Shown here: positions 7,952 to 16,631 of the stretch, in pieces
Layout: each line of letters begins with the position of its first letter
Position numbering within the stretch: position 1 is the first letter of the stretch
Origin: Actinoplanes palleronii
GTDB taxonomy: Bacteria > Actinomycetota > Actinomycetes > Mycobacteriales > Micromonosporaceae
Direction: 5' to 3'
Assembly: GCF_016862315.1 (NCBI RefSeq)
Contig: NZ_BOMS01000088.1
Location: 62,001 to 126,000, forward strand
Length of the DNA stretch: 64,000 nucleotides
Notes under the pieces: model-generated
What the model was told of the DNA's origin: nothing
The model's input: only the letters and a program-made list of their open reading frames with translations
Databases searched by the model: none
Made by a program: the position numbers and the translations under genes

Positions 7952-9204
7952 GCGGATCGGAATCCGGTGGCCTGCCCGGCCGCCCAGCCGGGGCGTTCCT
8001 GGCCGACGAGCTTGTGGTACTTGCTGAAGATCTCGTCGGCCTCGGCGAGCGGGAGCACCGTCTCGATGTCGTCGAAGCGTTGCCCGCCGGTGCGTTCGGC
8101 GACCATCCGGCGGATCACCTCGTAGCCCTCACCGCGGTGGGCCATCACGATCCGGTTGACGGCTTCGCGACGATCATTTTCGTACGCCTGCAGCGCGGCG
8201 GCCGGGTCCTCGATCGTGGCGAGTTTCTCCGCGACCACCCGGGCGTCGACCAGGGCCTGGCAGGCGCCGTTGCCGCCGCGCGGGTACATCGCGTGTGCCG
8301 CGTCGCCGAGCAGAGTGACCCGCCCGTCGCACCACGAGTCGAGCGGTTCGTGCCGGATCAGCGGGAACAGGTAGACCTCGCGGGCGGTGCGCAGCATCTC
8401 CTGCACGTCCAGGAACGGGATCTCGCAGTCGTCGTAGTACGGCAGGATCTCCTCGACCGAGCCGCGCTGGTTCCAGTCCTCGACGGACTCCTCCCGGGTC
8501 GCCTCGACCACCCAGTTGACCAGGGTCAGTCCGGTGCCGTCGACATCGTCGCGCAGCGGGTACACGATCATGCTGGACAGCCGGGGATCGCCGATGTGCA
8601 GGATCGTGCCGCCGGTCTTGAACGGTTTCATCAGCGTGGTGCCGCGCCACATCGTGATGCCGGAGTAGGTCGGCTCGGCGCTGGCCGGGTGCATCGCGCG
8701 GCGGACGACCGACTTGATCCCGTCGGCGGCGATCAGGACGTCGGCGCGTGCCTCGGTCCTCGTACCGCCGTCCCGCTGCAGGGTGAGCGTGACACCGGCC
8801 GGGTCCTGGCGGTAGTCGACGAGCCGGGTGCCCAGCACCACCGCGTCGGGGCCCAGGCGTTCGAGGACCTTGGCGTACAGGAACATCTGGAAGTGGCCGC
8901 GGTGCACGAAGCGCTGTTCGTACCGGTAACCCATGTGCACGCCGCACAGCTCGGCGTAGATCTCCTGGCCGTAGCGGTTGAAGAACAGCGACTCCTGCGC
9001 GTCGACGGAGATCTCGCGGAACTCCTCGAGCAGGCCGAGCTCGTCGAGTTCCTTGGTGGCGTAGACCTTGACGTCGATGCCGACGCCGAGTGGCTTCAGC
9101 TCGGCGACCGACTCGTAGACGCGCGGGCGCAGGCCCTGCTGGTGCAGCCGTAACGCGGTCATGAGACCGCCGGGGCCGGCTCCGATGATGGCGATGTCGA
9201 GCAT
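7948..9204 (-). CDS. FAD-dependent aromatic-ring monooxygenase (PHBH/salicylate hydroxylase-like)
   Basis: 418 residues from the ATG at 9204, chosen over 9318 because a GGAG site lies six bases upstream and the Rossmann motif then starts at residue 6 (IIGAGPGG). The DG motif IAADG is at 158-162 and the FAD-ribityl motif LLGDAAHAM at 298-306, followed by GNGACQ (311-316): class A flavoprotein hydroxylase using NAD(P)H and O2. First gene of the leftward operon; RGHFQM at 102-107 resembles a substrate-side motif. It should hydroxylate, and in some subfamilies open, an aromatic or pyridine ring. Because no ring-cleavage dioxygenase is nearby, the ring-opening option deserves attention. Confidence 0.9.
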   Translation of the reverse strand: MLDIAIIGAGPGGLMTALRLHQQGLRPRVYESVAELKPLGVGIDVKVYATKELDELGLLEEFREISVDAQESLFFNRYGQEIYAELCGVHMGYRYEQRFVHRGHFQMFLYAKVLERLGPDAVVLGTRLVDYRQDPAGVTLTLQRDGGTRTEARADVLIAADGIKSVVRRAMHPASAEPTYSGITMWRGTTLMKPFKTGGTILHIGDPRLSSMIVYPLRDDVDGTGLTLVNWVVEATREESVEDWNQRGSVEEILPYYDDCEIPFLDVQEMLRTAREVYLFPLIRHEPLDSWCDGRVTLLGDAAHAMYPRGGNGACQALVDARVVAEKLATIEDPAAALQAYENDRREAVNRIVMAHRGEGYEVIRRMVAERTGGQRFDDIETVLPLAEADEIFSKYHKLVGQERPGWAAGQATGFRSA

Positions 9205-9290
9205 CGATGCTCCTTGGTGCTCCGGGTGGTGCTCCGGTACCGCCGGCGACTGCTCCGCAACGGGGGCGCCGGCAGCGACTGTGTCCGGGA

Positions 9291-9300
9291 TCGTATGTGA
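9291..9300. promoter_or_regulatory. Weak GntR-type half-dyad
   Basis: TCGTATGTGA matches 8 of 10 positions of the TCGTATACGA dyad at 9345-9354. It lies in the leader of the FAD monooxygenase operon. It could be an auxiliary site or chance. Confidence 0.35.
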
Positions 9301-9343
9301 AATCGTGCACGGCATCAACGATCAGATGTCGGCCATGTCAAAT

Positions 9344-9355
9344 TTCGTATACGAA
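9344..9355. promoter_or_regulatory. GntR (FadR subfamily) operator, perfect dyad
   Basis: Perfect palindrome TTCGTATACGAA in the divergent region between the two catabolic operons. It matches the TNGTNNACNA consensus of FadR-subfamily GntR regulators; the likely binder is encoded at 16632-17291. Confidence 0.68.
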
Positions 9356-9391
9356 GACGTTGCAGGATTTCGTTGTGTGTCGCAGACGACA

Positions 9392-9401
9392 TCGTATACG
9401 C
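9392..9401. promoter_or_regulatory. GntR (FadR subfamily) operator, second site
   Basis: TCGTATACGC, 9 of 10 identical to the dyad core at 9345-9354 and 47 bases downstream of it, on the side of the ABC-transporter operon. Confidence 0.6.
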
Positions 9402-9473
9402 TTCCGCCTCATCCGCTGGTTGAGCTGCGGATCGGACCACCTCACGGCCGCTGACGACCCTTCAGGGGGCGCA

Positions 9474-10499
9474 ATGAACAGCCGCAGCAATCCCACACTT
9501 CATCCCGGCGCTCGTGTCGCCGAACCCCGTACCGCACCACCGGAGACCGTCCGCCGGTCTTACGGCCACCTCGGTTCCCGCTTCGCCGCGATCGGTTTCT
9601 GGCTGGCCCTGACGGTGCTCTACGCCGTCCTGACGCCGGACACCTTCCTGACCGCGGGCACCTTCCAGACCATCTTCGGCTCGCAGCAGGCGCTGGTCTT
9701 CCTCACCGCCGCTCTGCTGTGCACGATCATCGTCGGCGAGTTCGTCGACATGTCGGTGGCGTCCAACTTCGGCTTCGCCGCGGTGCTGGTCGCCGTCCTC
9801 AACGTCAACCACCACTGGAACGTCGGGCTCGCCACCGCGGCGGCGATCGCCGTGTCCACACTGGTGGGCCTGGTCAACGGCTGGCTCACGGTGCGCCTCG
9901 GCGTCAACACCATCGTGGTCACCCTGGGCATGGGCACGTTCCTGCTCGGCCTGGGCCTGTGGATCACCGACCTGACCCCGGTCTCCGGGCTGCCGGCCGG
10001 CTTCGCGCAGATCGCCCTGTTCACCGTCGGCGGGCTGCCGATCGGGTTCTACGAGGGCCTGGTCCTGATGCTCGCGTTCGCCTACGTCATGACGTTCACC
10101 CCGCTCGGGCGCAACATGCGCTTCGTCGGGGCCAACCGGGAAGTGAGCCGGCTCGCCGGGGTGCGGGTCAACCGGCTGCGGCTCGGCGCCTTCACCGTCG
10201 CCGGGCTGATCGCCGGGACCGGCGGCGTGATCTCGGCCGCGGCGACCGGCGGGTTCGACGCGACCGTCTCCCAGTCGTACCTGCTGCCGATCTTCGCGGC
10301 CACGTTCCTGGGCACGGCGATCCTCGAGCCGGGCCGGTTCAACCCGCTCGGCACGCTGATCGCGGTCTACTTCCTGGCCACCGGCATCCTCGGGCTGCAA
10401 CTGCTCGGCGCGTCCGGCTGGGTCTCCTCCGTGTTCTACGGCGGCGTGCTGGTGATCGCCGTGACGATCTCGACGTTGCTGCACCGCAAGGTCCGCTGA
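9474..10499 (+). CDS. ABC transporter permease, sugar (RbsC) family
   Basis: 341 residues from the ATG at 9474 behind GGGGG. After a 45-residue cytoplasmic N-terminus there are eight to ten hydrophobic helices with the BPD_transp_2 pattern: GEFVDMSVASNFGFAA in place of the usual GGIDLSVG loop, GLVNGWLTVRLGVNTIVVTLGMGTFLLGLG, and the coupling loop FTPLGRNMRFVGANREVSRLAGV. It would form a homodimeric membrane channel. First gene of the rightward operon, 51 bases before the binding protein. Although the family is named for ribose, cluster context suggests an aromatic or heterocyclic acid as cargo. Confidence 0.92.
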   Translation: MNSRSNPTLHPGARVAEPRTAPPETVRRSYGHLGSRFAAIGFWLALTVLYAVLTPDTFLTAGTFQTIFGSQQALVFLTAALLCTIIVGEFVDMSVASNFGFAAVLVAVLNVNHHWNVGLATAAAIAVSTLVGLVNGWLTVRLGVNTIVVTLGMGTFLLGLGLWITDLTPVSGLPAGFAQIALFTVGGLPIGFYEGLVLMLAFAYVMTFTPLGRNMRFVGANREVSRLAGVRVNRLRLGAFTVAGLIAGTGGVISAAATGGFDATVSQSYLLPIFAATFLGTAILEPGRFNPLGTLIAVYFLATGILGLQLLGASGWVSSVFYGGVLVIAVTISTLLHRKVR

Positions 10500-10550
10500 C
10501 GCCGTCCCGCTCCGTCCTCCCGTTGTCTCCCGACGCCAGGAAGGGTTCCC

Positions 10551-11702
10551 ATGTCCATCCTCCGCCCCCGCCTCGCCCTCGCCGGTGCCACCGCTCTGCT
10601 GCTCGCCGCCTGTTCCAGCGGTTCCGGCGGCGACTCCGCCGGCACCGGCTCGTCCGCCGGATCGTCGCCACTGGCCGCCAAGGTCGCCGAACTGGAGCAG
10701 GCCGGCACCACCTACCCCGTACCGACTGGATCGATCTCCGGCGTCGACGCCGTCAAGGGCACGACGGTCTACTACATACCGATCACCCAGCAGGCCCCGC
10801 AGTTCGCGGTGACCCAGGCGGCGCTGACCGCCGCGTTCGGCAAGGCCGGCGTGCACCTGCAGGTCTGCAACGGCGACGCCAAGCCGACCGCCATCGCGGC
10901 CTGCCTGAGCCAGGCGACCACGGCCGGCGCCGGCGCGATCATCACCGACGCGATCCCGTACGTGCTGGCCGCCAACGCGTTCGACGCCGCGATCCAGGCC
11001 GGCATCCCGGTGCTCAACACCAACCAGATCGCCGACAGCACCCATCCGGCGGCGGCGAAGCTCGGCTACATCCACGCCGCGGGATCGGCCCAGATGGTCG
11101 CGGTCGCGGACTGGATCATCAACGACTCCGGCGGCACGGCGAACGTCGTCATCAACCAGAGCACCGACGGGCCCTCACCCGTCGCGTTCGTCGCCGCGGC
11201 CAAGGCCGAGTTCGCCGCGCAGTGCCCCGGCTGCACGGTCGCGATCAACGAGATCTCCTCGGCGAACTTCGCGCTGATCCCGTCGTCGACCAGCTCGGCG
11301 CTGCTGAAGAACCCGAACGCCACGTACGTCGTGTCCGAGTTCGATCAGTACCTGCAACCCACCCTGGGCGGGGTGCAGCAGGCCGGCAAGATCGCCTCGG
11401 TCAAGGGCCTCTCCGGCGCCGCCCAACTGTCCGGGCTCAAGATGATGGCGTCGAAGAATTTCCTGTACGCCTCGGTGGGGCAGGCCTCGGCGTACCAGGG
11501 CTGGGCCGACGCCGACGCGGTGCTGCGGATGATGACCGGTACCGCCGGTGACAAGCTGCCCGAGTACACCGTCCCGATCCGGCTGTTCACCCGCGACAAC
11601 ATCGGCAGCGTGGCGCTGACCGCGGAGGCGGAGGCCTCGGGCGAGTGGTTCGGCCCGAGCGACTACACCGGCACGTTCCTCGCACTCTGGGGTCTGCGGT
11701 GA
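10551..11702 (+). CDS. ABC transporter substrate-binding lipoprotein (sugar-type)
   Basis: 383 residues with a lipoprotein signal: basic start, hydrophobic core and lipobox LLAAC (Cys near residue 21), then a Gly/Ser-rich tether. The mature part is a type I periplasmic-binding fold (Peripla_BP_4): VYYIPITQQAPQFAVTQAALTAAFGKAG, TAIAACLSQATTAGAGAIITDAIP, ANVVINQST. RBS AGGAAGGG precedes the ATG. It captures the substrate outside the cell and delivers it to the permease at 9474. The GTG of the ATPase gene overlaps its stop. Confidence 0.92.
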   Translation: MSILRPRLALAGATALLLAACSSGSGGDSAGTGSSAGSSPLAAKVAELEQAGTTYPVPTGSISGVDAVKGTTVYYIPITQQAPQFAVTQAALTAAFGKAGVHLQVCNGDAKPTAIAACLSQATTAGAGAIITDAIPYVLAANAFDAAIQAGIPVLNTNQIADSTHPAAAKLGYIHAAGSAQMVAVADWIINDSGGTANVVINQSTDGPSPVAFVAAAKAEFAAQCPGCTVAINEISSANFALIPSSTSSALLKNPNATYVVSEFDQYLQPTLGGVQQAGKIASVKGLSGAAQLSGLKMMASKNFLYASVGQASAYQGWADADAVLRMMTGTAGDKLPEYTVPIRLFTRDNIGSVALTAEAEASGEWFGPSDYTGTFLALWGLR

Positions 11703-13252
11703 GTTCCCGGCTGCGCATCGCCGGGGTGTCGGTCACGTTCGGGCGTCACCGGATCCTGCGCGACGTCGGGTTCGAGGTGGGCGCGGGGGAGATCCACGCG
11801 TTGATCGGGCAGAACGGCTCCGGCAAGTCGACACTCGTCAAGGTGCTGACCGGCCTCTACACCGCGGAGCCGGGTGCGCGGATCGAGGTCGACGGGGCCG
11901 GCCTGCGGCTGCCGGTCCGGCCGCTCGACGCCCGCCGGCACGGTGTGGCGGTCGTGCACCAGTCCCTGGGCCTGGTGCCCGAGATGAGCGTGCTGGAGAA
12001 CATGCGGGTCGGCCGGCTCACGGCACGGCGGTTCACCCGGCGGATCCGGTGGGACGACGAGGCCGCGGCCGCCGCGCGGATGTTCGACCGGCTCGGCCGG
12101 CGCGTGCCGCTCGACGCGCCGGTGCACCGGCTCGGTGAGGAGGATCGAGCCACCGTCGCCATCGCCCGGGCGCTGCAGGACACCCCGGACGGCGGCGGGC
12201 TGATCATCTTCGACGAGTCCACCCGGGCCCTGAGCCGCCGGTCGCTCGAGCACTTCTACGACGTGCTGGACGGCGTGGTCGGCGCGGGCACCTCGGTCCT
12301 GTTGATCTCGCACAGCCTGGAGGAGGTCGCCGACGTCGCCGACCGGGTCTCGGTGCTGCGCGACGGCGCGCTCGTCTCGTCCGGCCGCCCCGCCGGTGCT
12401 GCCGGCTTGGCGAAGGTGATGCTCGGCCGGGTGCTCGACGAGATCAGCTCCGGCGGCGGGCACACCCGCCCGGACGGTGAACCGGCGGTGGAGCTCACCG
12501 ATGTGGTCGGCGCCGGACTCGACGGTCTCGCCGTCCGGGTCTCGCCCGGCGAGATCGTCGGCCTGACCGGTCTGGCGGACTCCGGCTACGACCGGGTGCC
12601 CTACCTGCTCGCCGGCGTCGCACCCGTCACCGCCGGCCGGTTGTCGGTGGCCGGGGACCGGGTCGACCTGGACCGGCTCACCCCGGCGGCGGCGATCGGC
12701 GCGGGCATCGCGCTGGTGCCCGGCGACCGGGAGCGGGCCGGGCTGGCCATGGACCAGACCGTCGGGGAGAACGCCGCCCTGCCCCGCACCGGTGGCCGCG
12801 GCGCGGGGCTGATGCCGATCCGGCGCCGGTCCGAACTCGCCGGGCTGGTGCCGTGGCTCGACCGGCTGGATCTTCGCCCCCGCGATCCGCACGCGGTGGT
12901 GGGCACCTTGTCCGGTGGCAACCAGCAGAAGGTGGTGCTGGCCAAGTGGCTCTCGCGCGACCCGAAGCTGCTGGCGCTGCACGAGCCGACGCAGGCCGTC
13001 GACGTCGGCGCGCGAGAGATCATCGTCGCCGCGGTCAAGGACGCCGCCGCCACCGGCTGCGGGGTCCTGGTGGCCAGCGGCGACGAGAACGAGCTGTCCA
13101 TGCTCTGCGACCGGATCCTCGTCTTCCGAGACGGCCGGGTCGAGCAGGAACTCCCCGGGCCGTGCCGGCCCGACGACATCGTCGCCGCGATCTTCGCCGC
13201 GACCGACCGCCGCCCACTCCGGGGCGGCCGTAGAGAAGGAGCACGCGCATGA
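11699..13252 (+). CDS. ABC transporter ATPase with two nucleotide-binding domains (RbsA-type)
   Basis: 517 residues from the GTG at 11699, which overlaps the preceding TGA (GTGA). NBD1 has Walker A GQNGSGKST (37-45) and Walker B LIIFDE (168-173), but its signature motif is LGEED (145-149) rather than LSGGQ. NBD2 has the opposite layout: a degenerate Walker A region GLADSGYD (about 289-296) and a canonical signature LSGGNQQK (404-411) with Walker B LLALHEP. Such asymmetry fits the fused RbsA family, in which one composite site is active. Its stop overlaps the amidohydrolase ATG. Confidence 0.92.
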   Translation: MSSRLRIAGVSVTFGRHRILRDVGFEVGAGEIHALIGQNGSGKSTLVKVLTGLYTAEPGARIEVDGAGLRLPVRPLDARRHGVAVVHQSLGLVPEMSVLENMRVGRLTARRFTRRIRWDDEAAAAARMFDRLGRRVPLDAPVHRLGEEDRATVAIARALQDTPDGGGLIIFDESTRALSRRSLEHFYDVLDGVVGAGTSVLLISHSLEEVADVADRVSVLRDGALVSSGRPAGAAGLAKVMLGRVLDEISSGGGHTRPDGEPAVELTDVVGAGLDGLAVRVSPGEIVGLTGLADSGYDRVPYLLAGVAPVTAGRLSVAGDRVDLDRLTPAAAIGAGIALVPGDRERAGLAMDQTVGENAALPRTGGRGAGLMPIRRRSELAGLVPWLDRLDLRPRDPHAVVGTLSGGNQQKVVLAKWLSRDPKLLALHEPTQAVDVGAREIIVAAVKDAAATGCGVLVASGDENELSMLCDRILVFRDGRVEQELPGPCRPDDIVAAIFAATDRRPLRGGRREGARA

Positions 13253-14304
13253 CCGTCGTCGACATCAACATCCACCACCTGCCCGAGGACCTGTTCACCA
13301 ACCCGAAGATCCTCAACGGGTTCCTCGACTCGGCGCCGCGCGGCTTCGGCGAGATCGCCCGCGTCGCCACCATGGACAACGGCAAGAAGCAGCTCATCCT
13401 GGAGAAGCCCCAGGGCTACCCGAACCTCAACTACGTCGAGGGCGACTACTCCGCCGAGTCCAAGCTCGCCGCGATGGACGACGCGGGTGTCGACTACGGC
13501 ATCATGCGGGTGCCGGTCTGGCAGGAGTGGCTGGACCTGGAGACCTGCAAGGCGGTCAACGACAACGCCTTCGACATCGCCAAGCGCTCCGACGGGCGGC
13601 TGTTCGCGACCGCCTGCGTCCCGCCGTGGGGCGGCAAGGAGAACATCTACGAGGTCGAGCGGTGTGTGAAGGAGTACGGCGCCGTCGGCGTGCAACTCGC
13701 CTGCCACTACGGCCAGCTCTACCTCGACGACGAGGTGTTCGAGCCGTACCTGAAGGTGCTCAACGAGCTGAACGTGCCGGTGATCGTGCACCACACGCCG
13801 CTGCCGGTCGAGTGGAAGTCGATCATCGACTACACCAACTTCCGGCGCGAGTACGGCCGGATCATGGATCAGGGCATCGCGGTGGGCCGGGAGCTGTTCA
13901 GCGGCATGTTCGAGAAGTTCCCGAACCTGCGCTTCGTCCATACCATGCTCGGTGGCAACTTCTTCGCCAACACCGCCCTGCTGACCCCGCACAAGTCGAA
14001 CAAGTCCGAGGCGATGGCCCGGCTCGACCAGAGCGGCGGCGACAAGATCAAGGGCTACCTGGAGAACAACATCTTCTTCGACCTCACCCACCCGCACTCG
14101 TGGGGCAAGGACCAGATCGAGTGCGCGCTCAAGGTCAACGGGGCGGACCACTACCTGTTCGGCTCGTCGTTCCCGGTCTTCTACGGCTGGATGAGCCAGG
14201 GCGTCGAGTTCGTCCGCGACACCATCGAGATCAGCGACGCCGACCGTGAGCTGGTGCTGGCCGGCAACGCGATCCGGCTGTTCAACCTGCCGATCCCGGC
14301 CTGA
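13249..14304 (+). CDS. Amidohydrolase-2 family protein (ACMSD/decarboxylase-like) with altered metal ligands
   Basis: 351 residues with an amidohydrolase_2 TIM barrel: N-terminal DINIHH (5-10), VIVHHTP (H181/H182), LRFVHTMLGG (H231) and HYLFGSSFP (301-309). Relatives include aminocarboxymuconate-semialdehyde and gamma-resorcylate decarboxylases. Two usual metal-ligand positions differ: the first His of the DxHxH start is Asn7, and the Asp of the GSDxP motif is Ser307. Either the metal site is remodelled or the reaction is metal-independent. It overlaps the ATPase gene (ATGA) and precedes the hydratase by 12 bases, so a role in catabolism of the imported substrate is likely. Confidence 0.84.
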   Translation: MTVVDINIHHLPEDLFTNPKILNGFLDSAPRGFGEIARVATMDNGKKQLILEKPQGYPNLNYVEGDYSAESKLAAMDDAGVDYGIMRVPVWQEWLDLETCKAVNDNAFDIAKRSDGRLFATACVPPWGGKENIYEVERCVKEYGAVGVQLACHYGQLYLDDEVFEPYLKVLNELNVPVIVHHTPLPVEWKSIIDYTNFRREYGRIMDQGIAVGRELFSGMFEKFPNLRFVHTMLGGNFFANTALLTPHKSNKSEAMARLDQSGGDKIKGYLENNIFFDLTHPHSWGKDQIECALKVNGADHYLFGSSFPVFYGWMSQGVEFVRDTIEISDADRELVLAGNAIRLFNLPIPA

Positions 14305-14316
14305 GAAGGAGACGAC

Positions 14317-15102
14317 GTGCTCGACCCGGCCGTACACCGACAGATCGCGGACGACCTCGCCCGTGCCGAGCACGAGCGCGGCGTGCTGCCGCTGCTGACC
14401 GCCCGCTACGCGGACATGACGGTCGACGACTCCTACGCGGTGCAGCGGATCTGGCACGAGAGCGGCCTGGCCGCCGGGCGCCGGCACGCCGGCCGCAAGA
14501 TCGGCCTCACGTCGAAGGTGATGCAGGCCGCCACCGGGATCACCGAGCCCGACTACGGCGTGGTGTTCGCCGACCAGATCTACGAGTCCGGCGCGACCAT
14601 CGACTTCGACAAATTCTCCAGCGTACGGGTGGAAGTCGAACTCGCGTTCGTCCTCGGCGAGAAGTTGAGCGGCCCGGGTGTCACGGTGTTCGACGTGCTG
14701 GACGCGACGAAGTACGTCGTACCGGCGCTGGAGATCCTGTCGTCGCGCATCGAGCTGGCCGGCCGGACCATCGTCGACACCATCAGCGACAACGCGGCGC
14801 TCGGCGGGGTGGTGCTCGGCGGTTCACCCGTCGCACCCTCGGCGGTGGACCTGCGGTGGGTGAGCGCCGTGCTCTTCCGCAACGAGACCATCGAGGAGTC
14901 GGGGGTCGCCGCCGCGGTCCTCGGCCACCCCGCGCTGGGTGTCGCCTGGCTCGCGAACAAACTCGCCCAGCACGGCGACAGTCTCGAGCGCGGCGAGATC
15001 GTGCTCGCCGGCAGCTTCACTCGGCCGATCGGGGTGGGCCGCGGCGACATCGTGCTCGGCGACTACCGCGACCTCGGGACGGTGTCATGCCGGTTCGTCT
15101 GA
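14317..15102 (+). CDS. 2-oxo-hept-4-ene-1,7-dioate hydratase-like (HpaH/MhpD family)
   Basis: 261 residues from a GTG behind AAGGAG. The hydratase/FAH-fold landmarks are present: GRKIGLTSKVMQAATGI, DYGVVFADQIYESG, the acidic metal strand RVEVELAFVLGE and NAALGGVVLGG. HpaH adds water to 2-oxo-hept-4-ene-1,7-dioate in homoprotocatechuate degradation, and MhpD-type relatives act on 2-hydroxypenta-2,4-dienoate. The aldolase gene that would act next overlaps it by 16 bases, the classic hydratase-aldolase order. The actual diacid here may differ. Confidence 0.86.
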   Translation: MLDPAVHRQIADDLARAEHERGVLPLLTARYADMTVDDSYAVQRIWHESGLAAGRRHAGRKIGLTSKVMQAATGITEPDYGVVFADQIYESGATIDFDKFSSVRVEVELAFVLGEKLSGPGVTVFDVLDATKYVVPALEILSSRIELAGRTIVDTISDNAALGGVVLGGSPVAPSAVDLRWVSAVLFRNETIEESGVAAAVLGHPALGVAWLANKLAQHGDSLERGEIVLAGSFTRPIGVGRGDIVLGDYRDLGTVSCRFV

Positions 15103-15878
15103 ACCTGCCGCCGTCGTTCGCCGCGGTCCTGGCCGGCACGGATCGGGCCGCCGTCGGGATGTGGGTCTGCTCGGGCAGCGCCCTGGTCGCCGAGATCTGT
15201 GCCGGCAGCGGCCTCGACTGGCTGCTCATCGACATGGAACACGCCCCGAACGGCCTCGAGTCGGTCCTCGCGCAACTGCAGGCGGTCGCCGCGTACCCGG
15301 TCACCCCGCTGGTCCGGGTGCCGGTGAACGACCCGGTGGTGATCAAACAGGTGCTCGACCTGGGCGCGCAGAACCTGCTGGTGCCGATGGTCTCGTCGGC
15401 GGCCGAGGCGCTGGCCGCCGTCCGCGCGGTGACCTATCCGCCGCACGGGGTGCGCGGCGTCGGCAGCGCGCTGGGGCGTGCGGCGCGCTGGAACCGGGTG
15501 GACGGCTACCTCACCGGCGCCGCCGCGACGGTCTCGGTGATCGTGCAGATCGAGACGGCCGGCGCGGTCGAGCAGGCCGACGCCGTCGTGGCCAGCGGCG
15601 TGCACGGCATCCTGGTCGGCCCGAGCGACCTCGCCGCGTCCATGGACCTGATCGGGCAGCAGACGCATCCCGACGTGGTCGCCGCGGTCGAGTACTGCAT
15701 CGCGGTCGGGCGCCGGGCCGGCGTACCGGTCGGGGTGAACGCGTTCGACCCGGTGACCGCGCAGCGGTACCTGGCCGCCGGGGCCTCGTTCATCCTGGTC
15801 GGGGCGGACGTCACGCTGCTCGCCCGCGGTTCCGAGGCCTTCGCGGACCACTTCATCGACGACAGGGGACGACCATGA
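15087..15878 (+). CDS. 4-hydroxy-2-oxoheptanedioate aldolase-like (HpaI, class II)
   Basis: 263 residues from the ATG at 15087, overlapping the hydratase by 16 bases. HpcH/HpaI fold: WLLIDMEHAPN, VIKQVLDLGAQNLLVPMV, the metal-binding IVQIETAGAV (Glu) and GPSDLAASMDL (Asp), then GVPVGVNAF. The enzyme splits 4-hydroxy-2-oxo acids into pyruvate and an aldehyde using a divalent metal. Together with the hydratase it forms the lower half of a meta-type pathway. Stop overlaps the next ATG (ATGA, 15875-15878). Confidence 0.88.
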   Translation: MPVRLNLPPSFAAVLAGTDRAAVGMWVCSGSALVAEICAGSGLDWLLIDMEHAPNGLESVLAQLQAVAAYPVTPLVRVPVNDPVVIKQVLDLGAQNLLVPMVSSAAEALAAVRAVTYPPHGVRGVGSALGRAARWNRVDGYLTGAAATVSVIVQIETAGAVEQADAVVASGVHGILVGPSDLAASMDLIGQQTHPDVVAAVEYCIAVGRRAGVPVGVNAFDPVTAQRYLAAGASFILVGADVTLLARGSEAFADHFIDDRGRP

Positions 15879-16546
15879 TCGAACGGCTGCGCGCGGTCGG
15901 CACCGCCGGGCTGTCCACCGCACTGCGCCGGCGTGGCTACCACGACGTGTTCCTCGACGGCGTGCGCCCGCTCGCGCCGGGCATGCGGCTCGCCGGCCCC
16001 GCCCGTACCCTCAGATTTGTTCCTTTCCGCCCGGACCTGTTCGCCGAGCGTGGCGGCGGTCTGAACCCGCAGAAGCGGGCCTTCGACACCGTCGGCGCCG
16101 GTGAGGTCCTGGTGATCGAGGCCCGCGGGCGGGCCGACGCCGGCACGCTCGGCGACATCCTCGCCCTGCGTGCCCGGTACGCCGGAGCGGCCGGCGTGGT
16201 CAGCGACGGCGGGGTCCGGGACACCGCAGCGGTCGTGGCCACCGGTCTGCCGGTGTTCGCGAGCGGGTCGCACCCGTCGGTGCTCGGCCGGCGGCACGTG
16301 CCCTGGGAGACCGACGTGGTGATCACGTGCGGCGGGGCCGCGGTGGTGCCGGGCGACATCGTGGTCGGTGACGCCGACGGGGTGCTCGTGGTGCCCGCCG
16401 CGCTCGCCGGCCAGGTGCTCGCCGACGCGGAGGGCGACGAGGCCCGGGACGCCTGGATTGCGGCCCGGGTCGCCGAGGGGGAATCGATCGACGGGCTGTT
16501 CCCGATGAACGAGGCCTGGCTGGCGCGCTACCAGGCCTCGCGGTGA
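15875..16546 (+). CDS. RraA-like protein (4-hydroxy-4-methyl-2-oxoglutarate aldolase/oxaloacetate decarboxylase family)
   Basis: 223 residues, with the RraA swivelling fold: GPARTLRFVP, GEVLVIEARGRADAGTLGDILALRA, the family hallmark GVVSDGGVRD (Arg/Asp of the active site), PGDIVVGDADGVLVVP. Catabolic members cleave HMG/CHA to two pyruvates or decarboxylate oxaloacetate with Mg2+; the RNase E-inhibitor role of RraA itself does not apply to actinobacterial catabolic operons. It likely finishes degradation or removes oxaloacetate. A terminator is not evident before gntR, which starts 85 bases on. Confidence 0.86.
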   Translation: MIERLRAVGTAGLSTALRRRGYHDVFLDGVRPLAPGMRLAGPARTLRFVPFRPDLFAERGGGLNPQKRAFDTVGAGEVLVIEARGRADAGTLGDILALRARYAGAAGVVSDGGVRDTAAVVATGLPVFASGSHPSVLGRRHVPWETDVVITCGGAAVVPGDIVVGDADGVLVVPAALAGQVLADAEGDEARDAWIAARVAEGESIDGLFPMNEAWLARYQASR

Positions 16547-16579
16547 GGTCAGGCACGATTCGCCGGCCGGCCCGCCGGA

Positions 16580-16589
16580 TCGCATACGA
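16580..16589. promoter_or_regulatory. GntR operator before gntR (autoregulation site)
   Basis: TCGCATACGA differs at one base from the dyad core TCGTATACGA at 9345-9354. It sits 43 bases before the chosen gntR start, in the only sizeable gap of the rightward operon. Confidence 0.55.
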
Positions 16590-16631
16590 TAACCTGTGTC
16601 ATTTGTGGTGAAGCTAGGGGACGGTGAAGGC

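Noticed and set aside
12601..14487. 628-codon minus-strand frame
   Set aside because: Antisense to the ABC ATPase and amidohydrolase genes, which have strong motifs; no ribosome site or domain of its own.
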